From Deltaproteobacteria bacterium (GTDB taxonomy: Bacteria; Desulfobacterota; GWC2-55-46), in the NCBI GenBank assembly GCA_016234955.1, contig JACRNN010000232.1, positions 1 through 12,146 of the forward strand: 12,146 bases of DNA, written 5' to 3'. The notes under the pieces are model-generated. The model was not told the DNA's origin. It made no database searches and worked only from the letters and a program-made list of their open reading frames with translations. The translations under genes and the position numbers were made by a program. Positions 1-7,551 of this stretch are shown here, in pieces (positions within the stretch are counted from its first letter, which is position 1; every line of letters begins with the position of its first letter).

Positions 1-291
1 CATGAGGCCGCAAACGGCGGTGAGATGGGCGTCATGAAGTCCGGCGAGATGGATAGAAAAATAGAGGCGGCGGCCTCCATGCTCAAGCCCGGCATGGTCA
101 GCCCCCCGGTCCTGACGCCTGACGGGACGTACCTGGTCCAGATCGTCGAGTTCATCCCCCCGGCGCCCAGGCCGATGGAGGAGATAAAGGCGCAGATACA
201 CGACAGGCTGTATAAGAAGATAATGGACGGGAGGTTCTCCTTCTGGCTGAGCGAGGTGAAGAGGTACGCCAACGTGGAGATAAGGATGTAG
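1..291 (+). CDS. SurA/PpiC-type (parvulin) peptidyl-prolyl isomerase, C-terminal part, cut by window edge
   Basis: The frame is open from base 1 and ends in TAG at 289-291, giving 96 residues with no start inside the window, so the gene begins upstream. The visible part starts with the end of a parvulin domain: a GGEMG turn, then KSGEM, an amphipathic stretch ending in LKPGMVSPPV, and a TPDGTYLVQIVE strand. These match the GG-LG / GEM / L-PG-VS-PV / G-V-E pattern of the rotamase family. A charged C-terminal helix and a final strand ending in ANVEIRM follow, as in SurA-like periplasmic chaperones. By family knowledge such proteins isomerise Xaa-Pro bonds and help outer-membrane proteins fold in the periplasm. 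pdxA follows after a 36-bp gap, and surA-pdxA is a known gene order in E. coli. Whether it is SurA proper or another PpiC-like foldase cannot be decided from the fragment. Confidence 0.8.
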   Translation, partial: HEAANGGEMGVMKSGEMDRKIEAAASMLKPGMVSPPVLTPDGTYLVQIVEFIPPAPRPMEEIKAQIHDRLYKKIMDGRFSFWLSEVKRYANVEIRM

Positions 292-327
292 GCCGCCGGC
301 TGTTTTCAAGCGTTCCGCCAAGTAATC

Positions 328-1299
328 ATGGAAAAAAAACCCGTCATAGCCGTCACGATGGGAGACCCCGCCGGGGTGGGCCCTGAGATAATACTGAAGG
401 CGCTCAATAGCAGACGCATCAGGCGCATCTGCTCCCCCGTGGTCGTCGGCGACAGTGGGGTGCTCCGGCTTGTGGCGACCAAGCTCGGTCTCAAGCCCCT
501 GAAGGAGTCCGAGGTCATCGGCGTTTCCTCGATAGACGTGAAGCGGCTCAGGCCCGGCAGGCCGACAAAGGAATCCTCGCGCGCCATGATATCGTATATA
601 GAGCGCTCAGTCAGGATGGCCATGGACAACGATGTGGCGGCAATGGTGACCGCGCCGATAAGCAAGGAGGCGGCCAGGCTTGCCGGGTTCGGCTTCCCCG
701 GACACACCGAGTTCATCGCGCACCTCACCGGGACTAAGGACTTCCGCATGATGCTCGGAGGGGAGGGCCTCAAGGTCGTCCTTGTGACCATACACGTGGC
801 CTTGAAGGAGGTGCCGCGCCTCGTGACGAGCGCCTCGGTCTTCAAGACCATAAAGATAACCGACGGGGCCTTTAAAGAGTACGGCTTCAAGAGGCCGAGG
901 ATAGCGGTGGCCGGGCTGAACCCGCACGCCGGGGAGGCCGGCATGTTCGGGGACGAGGAGAAAAAGGCCATAGCCCCGGCCGTCAAACGGGCGCGCGCCC
1001 TTGGGATTGACGCCGTGGGGCCCATGCCGCCGGATACCGTATTCTACAGGGCGGTCAGGAAAAAGGAGTTCGACTGCGTGGTCTGCATGTACCACGACCA
1101 GGGGCTCGGCCCGCTGAAGCTCCTGCACTTCGAAGACGGCGTGAACGCGACTCTCGGCCTGCCCATAATACGCACCTCCGTCGACCACGGCACCGCCTAC
1201 GACATAGCCTGGAAGGGTGTAGCAAACCCCGATAGCCTCATAGCGGCCATCGAGATGGCCGTGGATATGGCAATGGCCGGGAGGAAGCAAAGGGGTTGA
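328..1299 (+). CDS. pdxA: 4-hydroxythreonine-4-phosphate dehydrogenase
   Basis: This is a complete 323-residue protein, the usual PdxA length. In the cytoplasm PdxA oxidises 4-phosphohydroxy-L-threonine with NAD(P)+, giving the amino-ketone that PdxJ condenses into pyridoxine 5'-phosphate. Family motifs run in order: an N-terminal MGDPAGVGPE loop (about 11-20), FPGHTEF, IHVALKEVP with His156, GLNPHAGE with His200, MYHDQG with His256, and a C-terminal TLGLPIIRTSVDHGTAYD block. The three histidines match the metal-binding set of the E. coli enzyme (H166, H211, H266). The ATG at 328 gives the expected MEKKPVIAVTMGDPAG start. No strong Shine-Dalgarno lies before it, so it may be translated after the upstream foldase gene, 36 bp away. 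uvrA follows after 134 bp that contain a palindromic repeat. Nothing is missing or broken. Confidence 0.97.
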   Translation: MEKKPVIAVTMGDPAGVGPEIILKALNSRRIRRICSPVVVGDSGVLRLVATKLGLKPLKESEVIGVSSIDVKRLRPGRPTKESSRAMISYIERSVRMAMDNDVAAMVTAPISKEAARLAGFGFPGHTEFIAHLTGTKDFRMMLGGEGLKVVLVTIHVALKEVPRLVTSASVFKTIKITDGAFKEYGFKRPRIAVAGLNPHAGEAGMFGDEEKKAIAPAVKRARALGIDAVGPMPPDTVFYRAVRKKEFDCVVCMYHDQGLGPLKLLHFEDGVNATLGLPIIRTSVDHGTAYDIAWKGVANPDSLIAAIEMAVDMAMAGRKQRG

Positions 1300-1323
1300 G
1301 TTGAAAATGGATGCATCTTGAAG

Positions 1324-1413
1324 CTCCCCCTTTTCCAAAGGGGGATACGAGTGGGATTTTACAGCGTTTTATAATCCCCCCTGCCCCCAGTCCATACATT
1401 AGGAAAAGGGGGG
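1324..1413. repeat. GC-rich composite palindromic intergenic repeat between pdxA and uvrA
   Basis: The pdxA-uvrA gap holds nested inverted repeats. A 9-bp perfect hairpin pairs 1325-1333 (TCCCCCTTT) with 1337-1345 across a 3-base loop. GGGATT at 1353-1358 pairs with AATCCC at 1373-1378. CCCCCC at 1376-1381 can pair with GGGGGG at 1408-1413, the last being part of an AGGAAAAGGGGGG tail. The arrangement (CCCCCTTT..AAAGGGGG, then GGGATT..AATCCC, then CCCCCC..AAAAGGGGGG) resembles mobile palindromic repeats often seen between genes in environmental Proteobacteria. The second half is degraded. No T-tract follows the first hairpin, so it is not a classic terminator. It ends about 20 bases before the uvrA start and could affect uvrA mRNA structure. 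Confidence 0.65.
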
Positions 1414-1433
1414 TAGTTAATGGGACAGCAGTG

Positions 1434-4262
1434 ATGGACAAGATAATAATCAAAGGCGCAAGGGTCCACAACCTTAAATCCATCGACCTTGAGATACCGA
1501 GGGACAGGCTCGTCACCATCACCGGGGTCTCGGGCTCCGGCAAATCCTCACTCGCCTTCGACACCATCTACGCCGAGGGGCAGAGGAGGTACGTGGAGAG
1601 CCTCTCCGCCTACGCCAGGCAGTTCCTCGAACAGATGGACAAGCCGGACGTGGAGTCCATAGAGGGGCTCTCCCCCGCCATATCCATCGAGCAGAAGACC
1701 ACTTCAAAAAACCCGCGCTCAACCGTGGGGACCGTGACCGAGGTCTATGACTACCTGAGGCTCCTATTCGCCAGGGCCGGGGAGCCGTACTGCTACGGCT
1801 GCGGCAGGCCCATAACCTCGCAGACCATCGAGCAGATGGCCGACAGGATAACCCGGCACCCGGACGGGACGCGGGTGATACTGCTCTCACCGATAGTGCG
1901 GGGGAGGAAGGGCGAGTACAAAAAGGAGCTTGAGGGACTGAGGAAGGAAGGCTACACCAAGGTCAGGATAAACGGGGAGATGAGGGACCTTGAGGGGGTG
2001 GAGGGCCTCGATAAGAGGAAAAAGCATTACATAGACGTCGTGGTCGACAGGCTGATACTCAAAGAGGGGATATTGCGGAGGCTCTCGGACTCCCTTGAGG
2101 TGGCCGCGCGCCTCTCAAACGGGCTCGTCAAGGTCGACGCCAACGGCAAGGAGCTCCTCTTCAATGAGAAGCTCTCCTGCGTTGAGTGCGGCATAAGCTA
2201 CCCGGAGATAAGCCCCACCACCTTTTCATTCAACAGCCCGTACGGCGCCTGCGCGGAGTGCAAGGGCCTCGGCGAGAAGTATTACTTCGACCACGAGCTT
2301 GTCGTGCCTGACCCCGCGCTATCCCTCGCCGGGGGGGCGATAGCCCCCTGGGGGGCCTCCGGAGGCAAGAAGGCCGCCGCATGGTATCTGAATATACTTG
2401 AGAGCCTCTCTCGCCATTACGGCTTCAGCGTCATTACGCCATTCAAGAAGCTCTCCGCCGGGATAAAAGAGGTCATCCTCAACGGCTCGGGAGGCACGGA
2501 GATGGAGTTCCGCCACGCGGGCGAGAAGAGCAGTTATACCTACACACAGCCGTTCGAGGGGGTCTTGAACAACCTGGAGAGGAGATACCGCGAGACCGCG
2601 TCCGAGGACGTGAGGGAGGACCTTGAGAGGTTCATGAACTCCCAGCCGTGCCCTTCGTGCGACGGGTCGAGGCTCAAGAAAGAGGCGCTCTTCATCAAGG
2701 TCGGCGGCAAGTCCATCCATGACGTCGTAGGCATGTCGATAAAGGACGCGCTCGACTTCTTCAAGAGGCTCAAGCTCGCGCCGCAGAGGCAGGAGATAGC
2801 CAGGAGGGTGCTCAAGGAGGTCGGCGAGAGGCTTGCGTTCCTATCAAACGTCGGGCTCGACTACATATCGCTCGACCGCGCGGCCTCCACGCTTTCGGGC
2901 GGCGAGGGGCAGAGGATAAGGCTCGCAACCCAGATAGGCTCAAGCCTCGTCGGGGTGCTCTACATACTCGACGAGCCGTCCATCGGGCTCCATCAGAGGG
3001 ACAACAGGAGGCTCCTCGCGGCGCTCAAGAGGCTCCGGGACATGGGCAATACCGTCCTTGTCGTAGAGCACGACGAGGAGACGATGCGGGAGTCCGACTA
3101 TGTCATAGACATGGGCCCCGGCGCGGGCTCCCACGGCGGGGAGGTGGTGGCCAGAGGCTCCGTGGAAGATATTATAAAGAGCGAAAGGTCGCTCACAGGC
3201 AAGTACCTATCCGGGGAGCTCGCCATAGCGGCGCCGCTGGAACGGAGGAGACCGGACGGAAGGCGGCTATCCCTGAAAGGGCTCAAGGAGAATAACCTCA
3301 AGGACCTGAGCATCGATATCCCCATCGGCCTCATAACGTGCGTCACCGGGGTATCGGGCTCCGGTAAGTCCACCCTCGTGGTCGACACCCTTTACAAGAA
3401 CCTCGCTAAAAGGCTCTACGGCTCCAAACTGAAGGCGGGCGCGATGGACTCCATCCGCGGCCTCGAGTTCATCGACAAGGTGATAGACATAGACCAGTCA
3501 CCCATAGGCAGGACGCCGCGCTCCAACCCCGCTACGTACACCGGGGTCTTCAGCCCCGTGAGGGAGCTATTCAGCGAGCTCCCGGAGGCCAAGGTGAGGG
3601 GGTACGGCCCCGGCAGGTTCAGCTTCAACGTGAAGGGGGGGAGGTGCGAATCGTGCAAGGGGGACGGGCTTATAAAGGTGGAGATGCACTTCCTCCCGGA
3701 CGTCTACGTCACGTGCGACGCGTGCAGGGGGAAGAGGTACAACAGGGAGACGCTTGAGGTCCGCTACAGGGGCAGGAACATCGCCGAGTGCCTCGATATG
3801 TCCGTGACAGAGGCCCTCGGCTTTTTCGAGAACATCCCGCAGGTGAGGGAGAAGCTCAAGACGCTCAACGACGTGGGCCTGGGCTACATAAAGCTCGGGC
3901 AGTCCTCAACGACGCTATCGGGCGGGGAGGCGCAGAGGATAAAGCTTTCGAGGGAATTGTCCAAGAGGGCCACAGGCAAGACGATCTACATACTCGACGA
4001 GCCGACGACCGGGCTCCACTTCGCCGACATTCAGAGGCTCCTTGACGTGCTCATGAGCCTGCGGGACGCGGGCAACACGATAGTCATAATAGAGCACAAC
4101 CTCGACGTAATAAAATCCGCCGACCATATAATCGACCTCGGCCCCGAGGGCGGGGACGCGGGCGGCAGGGTCATAGCCGCTGGCACGCCCGAGGAGGTGG
4201 CCGCCACAAAAGGCTCATACACCGGGGAGTTTTTGAAGGGGGTGGTGGGAGGGGGGAGATGA
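1434..4262 (+). CDS. uvrA: Excinuclease ABC subunit A (UvrA)
   Basis: This 942-residue cytoplasmic ATPase is almost the length of E. coli UvrA (940). UvrA dimers find bulky DNA lesions and load UvrB for nucleotide excision repair. Two ABC modules are visible: Walker A GVSGSGKS at 31-38 and 639-646, signature LSGGE at 487-491 and 828-832, and Walker B LDEP motifs (ILDEPSIGLHQRD and ILDEPTTGLHFAD). Zinc sites appear as CVEC...CAEC and CPSC in the first half. In the second half C738-x2-C741 and C761-x2-C764 are separated by 19 residues, the conserved UvrA zinc finger. The open frame extends back to 1311, but the extra residues come from the palindromic repeat. The ATG at 1434 gives the family start MDKIIIKGARVHNLK. 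Its ribosome site is poor (only GGGA at 1422-1425), and a GTG lies directly before the ATG. The end abuts a 34-bp repeat doublet. Confidence 0.98.
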   Translation: MDKIIIKGARVHNLKSIDLEIPRDRLVTITGVSGSGKSSLAFDTIYAEGQRRYVESLSAYARQFLEQMDKPDVESIEGLSPAISIEQKTTSKNPRSTVGTVTEVYDYLRLLFARAGEPYCYGCGRPITSQTIEQMADRITRHPDGTRVILLSPIVRGRKGEYKKELEGLRKEGYTKVRINGEMRDLEGVEGLDKRKKHYIDVVVDRLILKEGILRRLSDSLEVAARLSNGLVKVDANGKELLFNEKLSCVECGISYPEISPTTFSFNSPYGACAECKGLGEKYYFDHELVVPDPALSLAGGAIAPWGASGGKKAAAWYLNILESLSRHYGFSVITPFKKLSAGIKEVILNGSGGTEMEFRHAGEKSSYTYTQPFEGVLNNLERRYRETASEDVREDLERFMNSQPCPSCDGSRLKKEALFIKVGGKSIHDVVGMSIKDALDFFKRLKLAPQRQEIARRVLKEVGERLAFLSNVGLDYISLDRAASTLSGGEGQRIRLATQIGSSLVGVLYILDEPSIGLHQRDNRRLLAALKRLRDMGNTVLVVEHDEETMRESDYVIDMGPGAGSHGGEVVARGSVEDIIKSERSLTGKYLSGELAIAAPLERRRPDGRRLSLKGLKENNLKDLSIDIPIGLITCVTGVSGSGKSTLVVDTLYKNLAKRLYGSKLKAGAMDSIRGLEFIDKVIDIDQSPIGRTPRSNPATYTGVFSPVRELFSELPEAKVRGYGPGRFSFNVKGGRCESCKGDGLIKVEMHFLPDVYVTCDACRGKRYNRETLEVRYRGRNIAECLDMSVTEALGFFENIPQVREKLKTLNDVGLGYIKLGQSSTTLSGGEAQRIKLSRELSKRATGKTIYILDEPTTGLHFADIQRLLDVLMSLRDAGNTIVIIEHNLDVIKSADHIIDLGPEGGDAGGRVIAAGTPEEVAATKGSYTGEFLKGVVGGGR

Positions 4263-4271
4263 AGGCTGGAT

Positions 4272-4365
4272 AACGATGGGCTTCGCTTCGCTCAACCCAT
4301 CCTACGGCGCTCGAATTGTTTGCACGTCATGAACGATGGGCTTCGCTTCGCTCAACCCATCCTAC
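4272..4365. repeat. Doublet of a 34-bp palindromic (REP-like) repeat, copies 1 and 2
   Basis: Two identical 34-base copies lie at 4272-4305 and 4332-4365, 26 bases apart. Each reads AACGATGGGC, then TTCGCTTCGCTC, then AACCCATCCTAC. GATGGG and CCCATC form a stem around the TTCGCTTCGCTC centre, as in repetitive extragenic palindromes. The pair begins 9 bases after the uvrA stop, so the hairpins may protect or end the uvrA transcript. A diverged doublet with nearly the same period is at 7552-7644, and the spacer between copies is also similar there. The mobile unit therefore seems to be the pair, not the single repeat. Confidence 0.8.
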
Positions 4366-4369
4366 CGTA

Positions 4370-4397
4370 CTATTTACACACCTTTTTATACTACCTC
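4370..4397. mobile_element. Solitary insertion-sequence end (28 bp), body missing
   Basis: The 28 bases here (CTATTTACACACC, then TTTTTATACTACCTC) are an exact reverse complement of 12007-12034, where the same sequence starts an insertion-sequence end. By comparison with that copy, the outer edge is at 4397 and the missing body would have lain to the left. Left of 4370, however, there are only four bases before the 34-bp repeat doublet and then uvrA, so no transposase is present. The TTTACACA-rich end resembles terminal inverted repeats of the IS256/Mutator-like group, but that assignment is tentative. It is likely a scar of a deleted or recombined element. Confidence 0.6.
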
Positions 4398-4424
4398 TCA
4401 AGGAATCCGCAATCTTTCCGATAA
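4398..4424 (+). promoter_or_regulatory. Candidate sigma-28 (FliA) promoter of the chemoreceptor gene
   Basis: TCAAGGAA at 4398-4405, an 11-base spacer, and TCCGATAA at 4417-4424 resemble the sigma-28 consensus TAAAGTTT-N11-GCCGATAA. The -10-like element matches at seven of eight bases, the spacer is exact, and the -35-like element agrees at four positions (T, A, A, G). It lies 48 bases before the chemoreceptor start codon. Sigma-28 commonly drives chemotaxis genes, so the placement makes sense. The -35 element begins directly at the outer edge of the solitary IS end. Confidence 0.45.
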
Positions 4425-4471
4425 AATAAGGGCAGGGTGTTGTTAATAAAATCGGAGAGAGGTTCGTGGAC

Positions 4472-6190
4472 ATGGAACAACGGCGTTCCGTTTTTTCAAG
4501 GCTAAAAGGCGTTATGCTTCCTTTAATGGGGGTGTTTATAATAGGGAGCATCGCGCTCTTTATCGCAATCTTTTACTTCACGAAGAAGTCAACGATTGAC
4601 GAGGCGAAGACAAGCGCGCGGGAGACAATTGAGCAGTTTAAGCTAATACGCGCGTATTATACCGAGAATGTCGTAAAAAAGGTAAAGGAATCGTCCAGCC
4701 TCAATGTCTCATACAACCACAAGGACCAAAAGGACGCGATCCCGCTTCCCGCAACAATGATACACGACCTGAGCGAGCTTATCGGCGCGAACAAGGACGG
4801 CTTGCTATTGAGGCTTTACAGCGCGTATCCCTTCCCCAACCGCGCATCAAGGACACTTGATGATTTTGAAAAGCAGAGCCTTGAGCACTTTAAATCAACG
4901 GATGCTGCTTTTATAAGGACCGGGGTGTTTGACGGCAAAGAGGTTGTGAGGGTTGCCATCGCGGACAGGCTCACGAAAGAGACCTGCGTTGGCTGCCACA
5001 ACACGCACCCCGAGTCCCCGAAAAAGGACTGGAAGCTCAACGATGTAAGGGGAGTTCTTGAGGTGATAGTCCCCGTTGACGCGCAGCTTGCGGCAAACAG
5101 GGGCCTTAATTACAAGGTCGCCGGCATTCAGTTCGCAATAATTGTTGTAACGCTTTCAGTGCTTATTGTGACAGTAAAGCGCTCTGCCCTCAATCCCATG
5201 GAAAAGATAATCTCAGCCCTTAATCGTGCGGCAGAAGGCGACCTTTCAAAAAGGGTTGAAATCTCAACAAACGACGAGTTCGGAAGCGCGGGCCGCTCTT
5301 TAAACCAGTTCCTCGACAAGACAGAGGATATAGTCCGCGAGATACAGGCATCGTCCTCCCTGCTCGCATCCGCCTCGGAGGAACTCTCGGCGGCGTCCGT
5401 CCAGATAGTAAAGGGCGCTGATACCCAGAGCGCCAGGGCCTCGCAGGTCGCGACAGCCTCGCAGGAGATGAGCGCGACGATAATGGATGTGGCAAAGAAC
5501 GCGACTCAGGCCGCGGAGGCCGCAAGGCAGGCAAACAGCGCGGCGCAGAGCGGAGGCGACACTGTTTTAAAGACGATAGACAGCATGAACGGCATTGCTA
5601 AGACCGCAAAGGAAAGCAGTTCTGTTATTGAGGCCCTGGGCTCGCGCTCAAAGGAAATAGGAAAGATTATCGCGGTCATAAACGACATAGCTGACCAGAC
5701 GAACCTGCTTGCGTTAAACGCGGCAATTGAGGCGGCCAGGGCGGGGGACCAGGGCAGGGGCTTTGCGGTTGTCGCGGACGAGGTGAGAAAGCTCGCGGAG
5801 CGCACCATGAAGGCCACAAAGGAGATAAGCTCCATGATAATGGCGATTCAGGAGGAGAACTCAAAGGCCCTCGGAAGCATGCAAGAGGAGGTCAGGGTTG
5901 TTGAGCAGGGGGTCGGCCTTGCAAAAGAGGCCGGCGAGGCATTAAAAAGCATCGTGGCAGAGGTTGAGACCGTGAACCAGATGATACAGCAGATAGCAAC
6001 AGCCGTTGAGGAGCAGAGCACGACAGCGGACCAGATAAGCGGGGACATTGAAAATGTCGCGGTTGTCACAAAGGAGACGGCCACAGGCGCAGAGGAGATG
6101 GCAAGGGCAAGCGAGGACATCGCAAAATCGGCCATAAAACTCAATTCCCTCGTTGCGCTCATCTCATCCGCCCGGCGAACAGGGCCATAG
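4472..6190 (+). CDS. Methyl-accepting chemotaxis protein with periplasmic c-type-heme (CxxCH) sensor domain
   Basis: This is a 572-residue inner-membrane chemoreceptor. Domains in order are: transmembrane helix about 14-36; a periplasmic sensor about 38-214 of the Tll0287-like/DUF3365 type, with CVGCH at 172-176, a c-type heme attachment motif; a second transmembrane helix about 216-235; a HAMP linker about 236-290; and a long cytoplasmic coiled coil. The coiled coil carries the signalling tip NDIADQTNLLALNAAIEAARAG at about 404-425, which contacts CheA/CheW. Heme chemoreceptors of this kind are known in Geobacter and are thought to sense redox state or small ligands. The ATG at 4472 was chosen because GAGAGG at 4457-4462 is well spaced. 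A GTG at 4466 would add two residues. No CheR-docking C-terminal pentapeptide is seen. It is a stand-alone gene, convergent with msrAB, and no che genes are nearby. Its codons look more AT-rich than uvrA's, which may hint at a different history. Confidence 0.95.
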   Translation: MEQRRSVFSRLKGVMLPLMGVFIIGSIALFIAIFYFTKKSTIDEAKTSARETIEQFKLIRAYYTENVVKKVKESSSLNVSYNHKDQKDAIPLPATMIHDLSELIGANKDGLLLRLYSAYPFPNRASRTLDDFEKQSLEHFKSTDAAFIRTGVFDGKEVVRVAIADRLTKETCVGCHNTHPESPKKDWKLNDVRGVLEVIVPVDAQLAANRGLNYKVAGIQFAIIVVTLSVLIVTVKRSALNPMEKIISALNRAAEGDLSKRVEISTNDEFGSAGRSLNQFLDKTEDIVREIQASSSLLASASEELSAASVQIVKGADTQSARASQVATASQEMSATIMDVAKNATQAAEAARQANSAAQSGGDTVLKTIDSMNGIAKTAKESSSVIEALGSRSKEIGKIIAVINDIADQTNLLALNAAIEAARAGDQGRGFAVVADEVRKLAERTMKATKEISSMIMAIQEENSKALGSMQEEVRVVEQGVGLAKEAGEALKSIVAEVETVNQMIQQIATAVEEQSTTADQISGDIENVAVVTKETATGAEEMARASEDIAKSAIKLNSLVALISSARRTGP

Positions 6191-6259
6191 GATGAGATGA
6201 GGAACGAAGCGCGTCACGAAATCCAACCCTCCGCGGCGCCACACCCCCAAAGCGTCCGG

Positions 6260-7372
6260 CTATTTATTGAAGAGCCTTGTAAATTCTCCGTAGCCTTCTT
6301 TTTCAAGCGCCTCCTTCGGTATGAACCTCAATGCCGCTGAATTTATGCAGTACCGAAGCCCGGTGGGCGCGGGGCCGTCGTTGAACACATGCCCCAGGTG
6401 CGAGTCCCCGTGACGGCTCCTTACCTCCGTCCTGCTTCCAAAGAAGCCGCGGTCCTCCTTTTCCGTGATATTCTGAGGCGCAAGGGGCCTGACGAAGCTT
6501 GGCCAGCCGGTGCCGGAGTCATACTTGTCCGTGGAACTGAAAACCGGCTCCCCGGAGACGATATCGACGTATATCCCTTCCTTCTTGTTGTCCCAGTACT
6601 CGTTGTTAAAGGCCCTTTCCGTGCCATTCTGTTGGGTCACCTTGTACTGGAGCGGAGTGAGCCTGCTTTTGAGCTCGGCATCGTCCGGCTTATGGTATTT
6701 TTTATCGTTATTCTTATCCACGGGTTTTATCTCCTTATCCCATACCTTGCTCAAGAACCTATCCCGGCCGGAGCGCGACCTGTAGAACTTGTATCTTATC
6801 GGGTTCTTCTTGTAATAGTCCTGGTGGTACTCTTCCGCCGGATAGAACTGCTTTGCCTTGAGTATCTGCGTTACGATGGGAGAAGAGAACCTTCCGGATT
6901 CCCCTAACTCTTTCTTCGAGCGCTCGGCAAGCTTCCTCTGCTCATCGTTCAAATAGAAGACGGCCGAAACGTACTGCGGCCCCCTGTCCACGAACTGCCC
7001 GTTCTTGTCGGTCGGGTCCACCTGCCTCCAGAAAACATCGAGCAGGCGCGAGTATGAGACGCGGGCCGGGTCATAGGTTATCCTGACGGCTTCTACGTGG
7101 CCGGTAACGCCCGCGGAGACCTTTTCGTACGTCGGATCTTTTTCATCTCCCCCCGTATAGCCGGACAACGCCTCCAATACGCCGTCGAGCTTTTCAAAGG
7201 GCGGCTCCATGCACCAGAAGCACCCGCCGGCGAATATCGCGGTTTCATACTGCGGCTTCTCCGCCGCGACCGAGGTAAACGGGGAAAAAACTCCCATAGC
7301 CAATGAAAAAATGAGCATTTTCCCAAACATAACCACACTTGTTTTTTTTGTTTTTAGCGCGACACGAGACAT
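6260..7372 (-). CDS. msrAB: Exported bifunctional peptide methionine sulfoxide reductase MsrA-MsrB
   Basis: This 370-residue fusion reduces both S- and R-forms of methionine sulfoxide in oxidised proteins. An N-terminal signal peptide (KTKK, then a hydrophobic stretch to about residue 32, with VAA-E cleavage near 37) predicts a periplasmic location. MsrA covers about 42-200, with GCFWC at 50-54 (catalytic Cys51), SGYTGG, and GHVEAVRITYDP. MsrB covers about 235-360, with SGTGWPSF at 286-293, GDSHLGHVFNDGP, and RYCINSAALRF (catalytic Cys342). Only three cysteines occur (51, 54, 342). The two CxxC zinc pairs of zinc-type MsrB are absent, so this is the zinc-free type. The usual distant resolving cysteines are also missing, so Cys54 may resolve Cys51 (inference). 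A very strong Shine-Dalgarno (AAAAGGAGG, 7378-7386) lies five bases before the ATG. Just 16 bases upstream of the start a MITE-like element begins, so the promoter must be in or beyond it. Confidence 0.96.
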   Translation of the reverse strand: MSRVALKTKKTSVVMFGKMLIFSLAMGVFSPFTSVAAEKPQYETAIFAGGCFWCMEPPFEKLDGVLEALSGYTGGDEKDPTYEKVSAGVTGHVEAVRITYDPARVSYSRLLDVFWRQVDPTDKNGQFVDRGPQYVSAVFYLNDEQRKLAERSKKELGESGRFSSPIVTQILKAKQFYPAEEYHQDYYKKNPIRYKFYRSRSGRDRFLSKVWDKEIKPVDKNNDKKYHKPDDAELKSRLTPLQYKVTQQNGTERAFNNEYWDNKKEGIYVDIVSGEPVFSSTDKYDSGTGWPSFVRPLAPQNITEKEDRGFFGSRTEVRSRHGDSHLGHVFNDGPAPTGLRYCINSAALRFIPKEALEKEGYGEFTRLFNK

Positions 7373-7388
7373 GACAGCCTCCTTTTAT

Positions 7389-7536
7389 TAAGGATGCTCT
7401 GAAAAAGTCGTTTTCTGTCTGTCATTCAGAGGAGCGACGCGACGAAGAATCTCGGCGCCTGCTGATTTCCTTTAAAGATGAGATTGCTTCGCTTCGCTCG
7501 CAATGACGAATCAAGGAATTAATCAGAGCTTCCTTA
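7389..7536. mobile_element. MITE-like element with terminal and internal inverted repeats
   Basis: TAAGGATGCTCTGA at 7389-7402 is matched, inverted, by 7523-7536 (13 of 14 bases), giving a 148-bp unit with terminal inverted repeats. Inside it, 7421-7453 (GTCATT ... GAGCGACGCGACGAAG ... AATCTC) pairs imperfectly with 7480-7507 (GAGATTGCTTCGCTTCGCTC ... AATGAC). This inner palindrome of the GTCATTGCGAG...GCAATCTC type is common between genes of many environmental bacteria. No coding potential is seen. The element sits directly upstream of the msrAB ribosome site. The family and the target-site duplication cannot be settled; both ends carry TTA. Confidence 0.6.
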
Positions 7537-7551
7537 GCATCGTTCAGCTCC

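Noticed and set aside
306..1025. Long open frame on the minus strand across pdxA.
   Set aside because: It lies wholly opposite a clearly conserved gene, has low-complexity Ser/Pro/Thr-rich translation and no ribosome site. It is a GC-rich shadow frame, as are similar ones opposite uvrA and the chemoreceptor.
1311..1433. N-terminal extension of UvrA from the ATG at 1311.
   Set aside because: The extra 41 residues are translated from the palindromic repeat and match nothing in UvrA; the ATG at 1434 gives the standard N-terminus.
4272..4365. Two 34-bp repeats with a 26-bp spacer look like a minimal CRISPR array.
   Set aside because: There are only two copies, no cas genes are near, and the spacer resembles the one in the second doublet at 7586-7610. 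CRISPR spacers should be unrelated.
6191..6259. Possible bidirectional terminator between the convergent chemoreceptor and msrAB genes.
   Set aside because: I found no convincing stem with a T-tract in these 69 bases.
6389..6907. Open frame of about 170 codons on the + strand within msrAB.
   Set aside because: It is antisense to well-conserved MsrA/MsrB motifs and has no recognisable domain.
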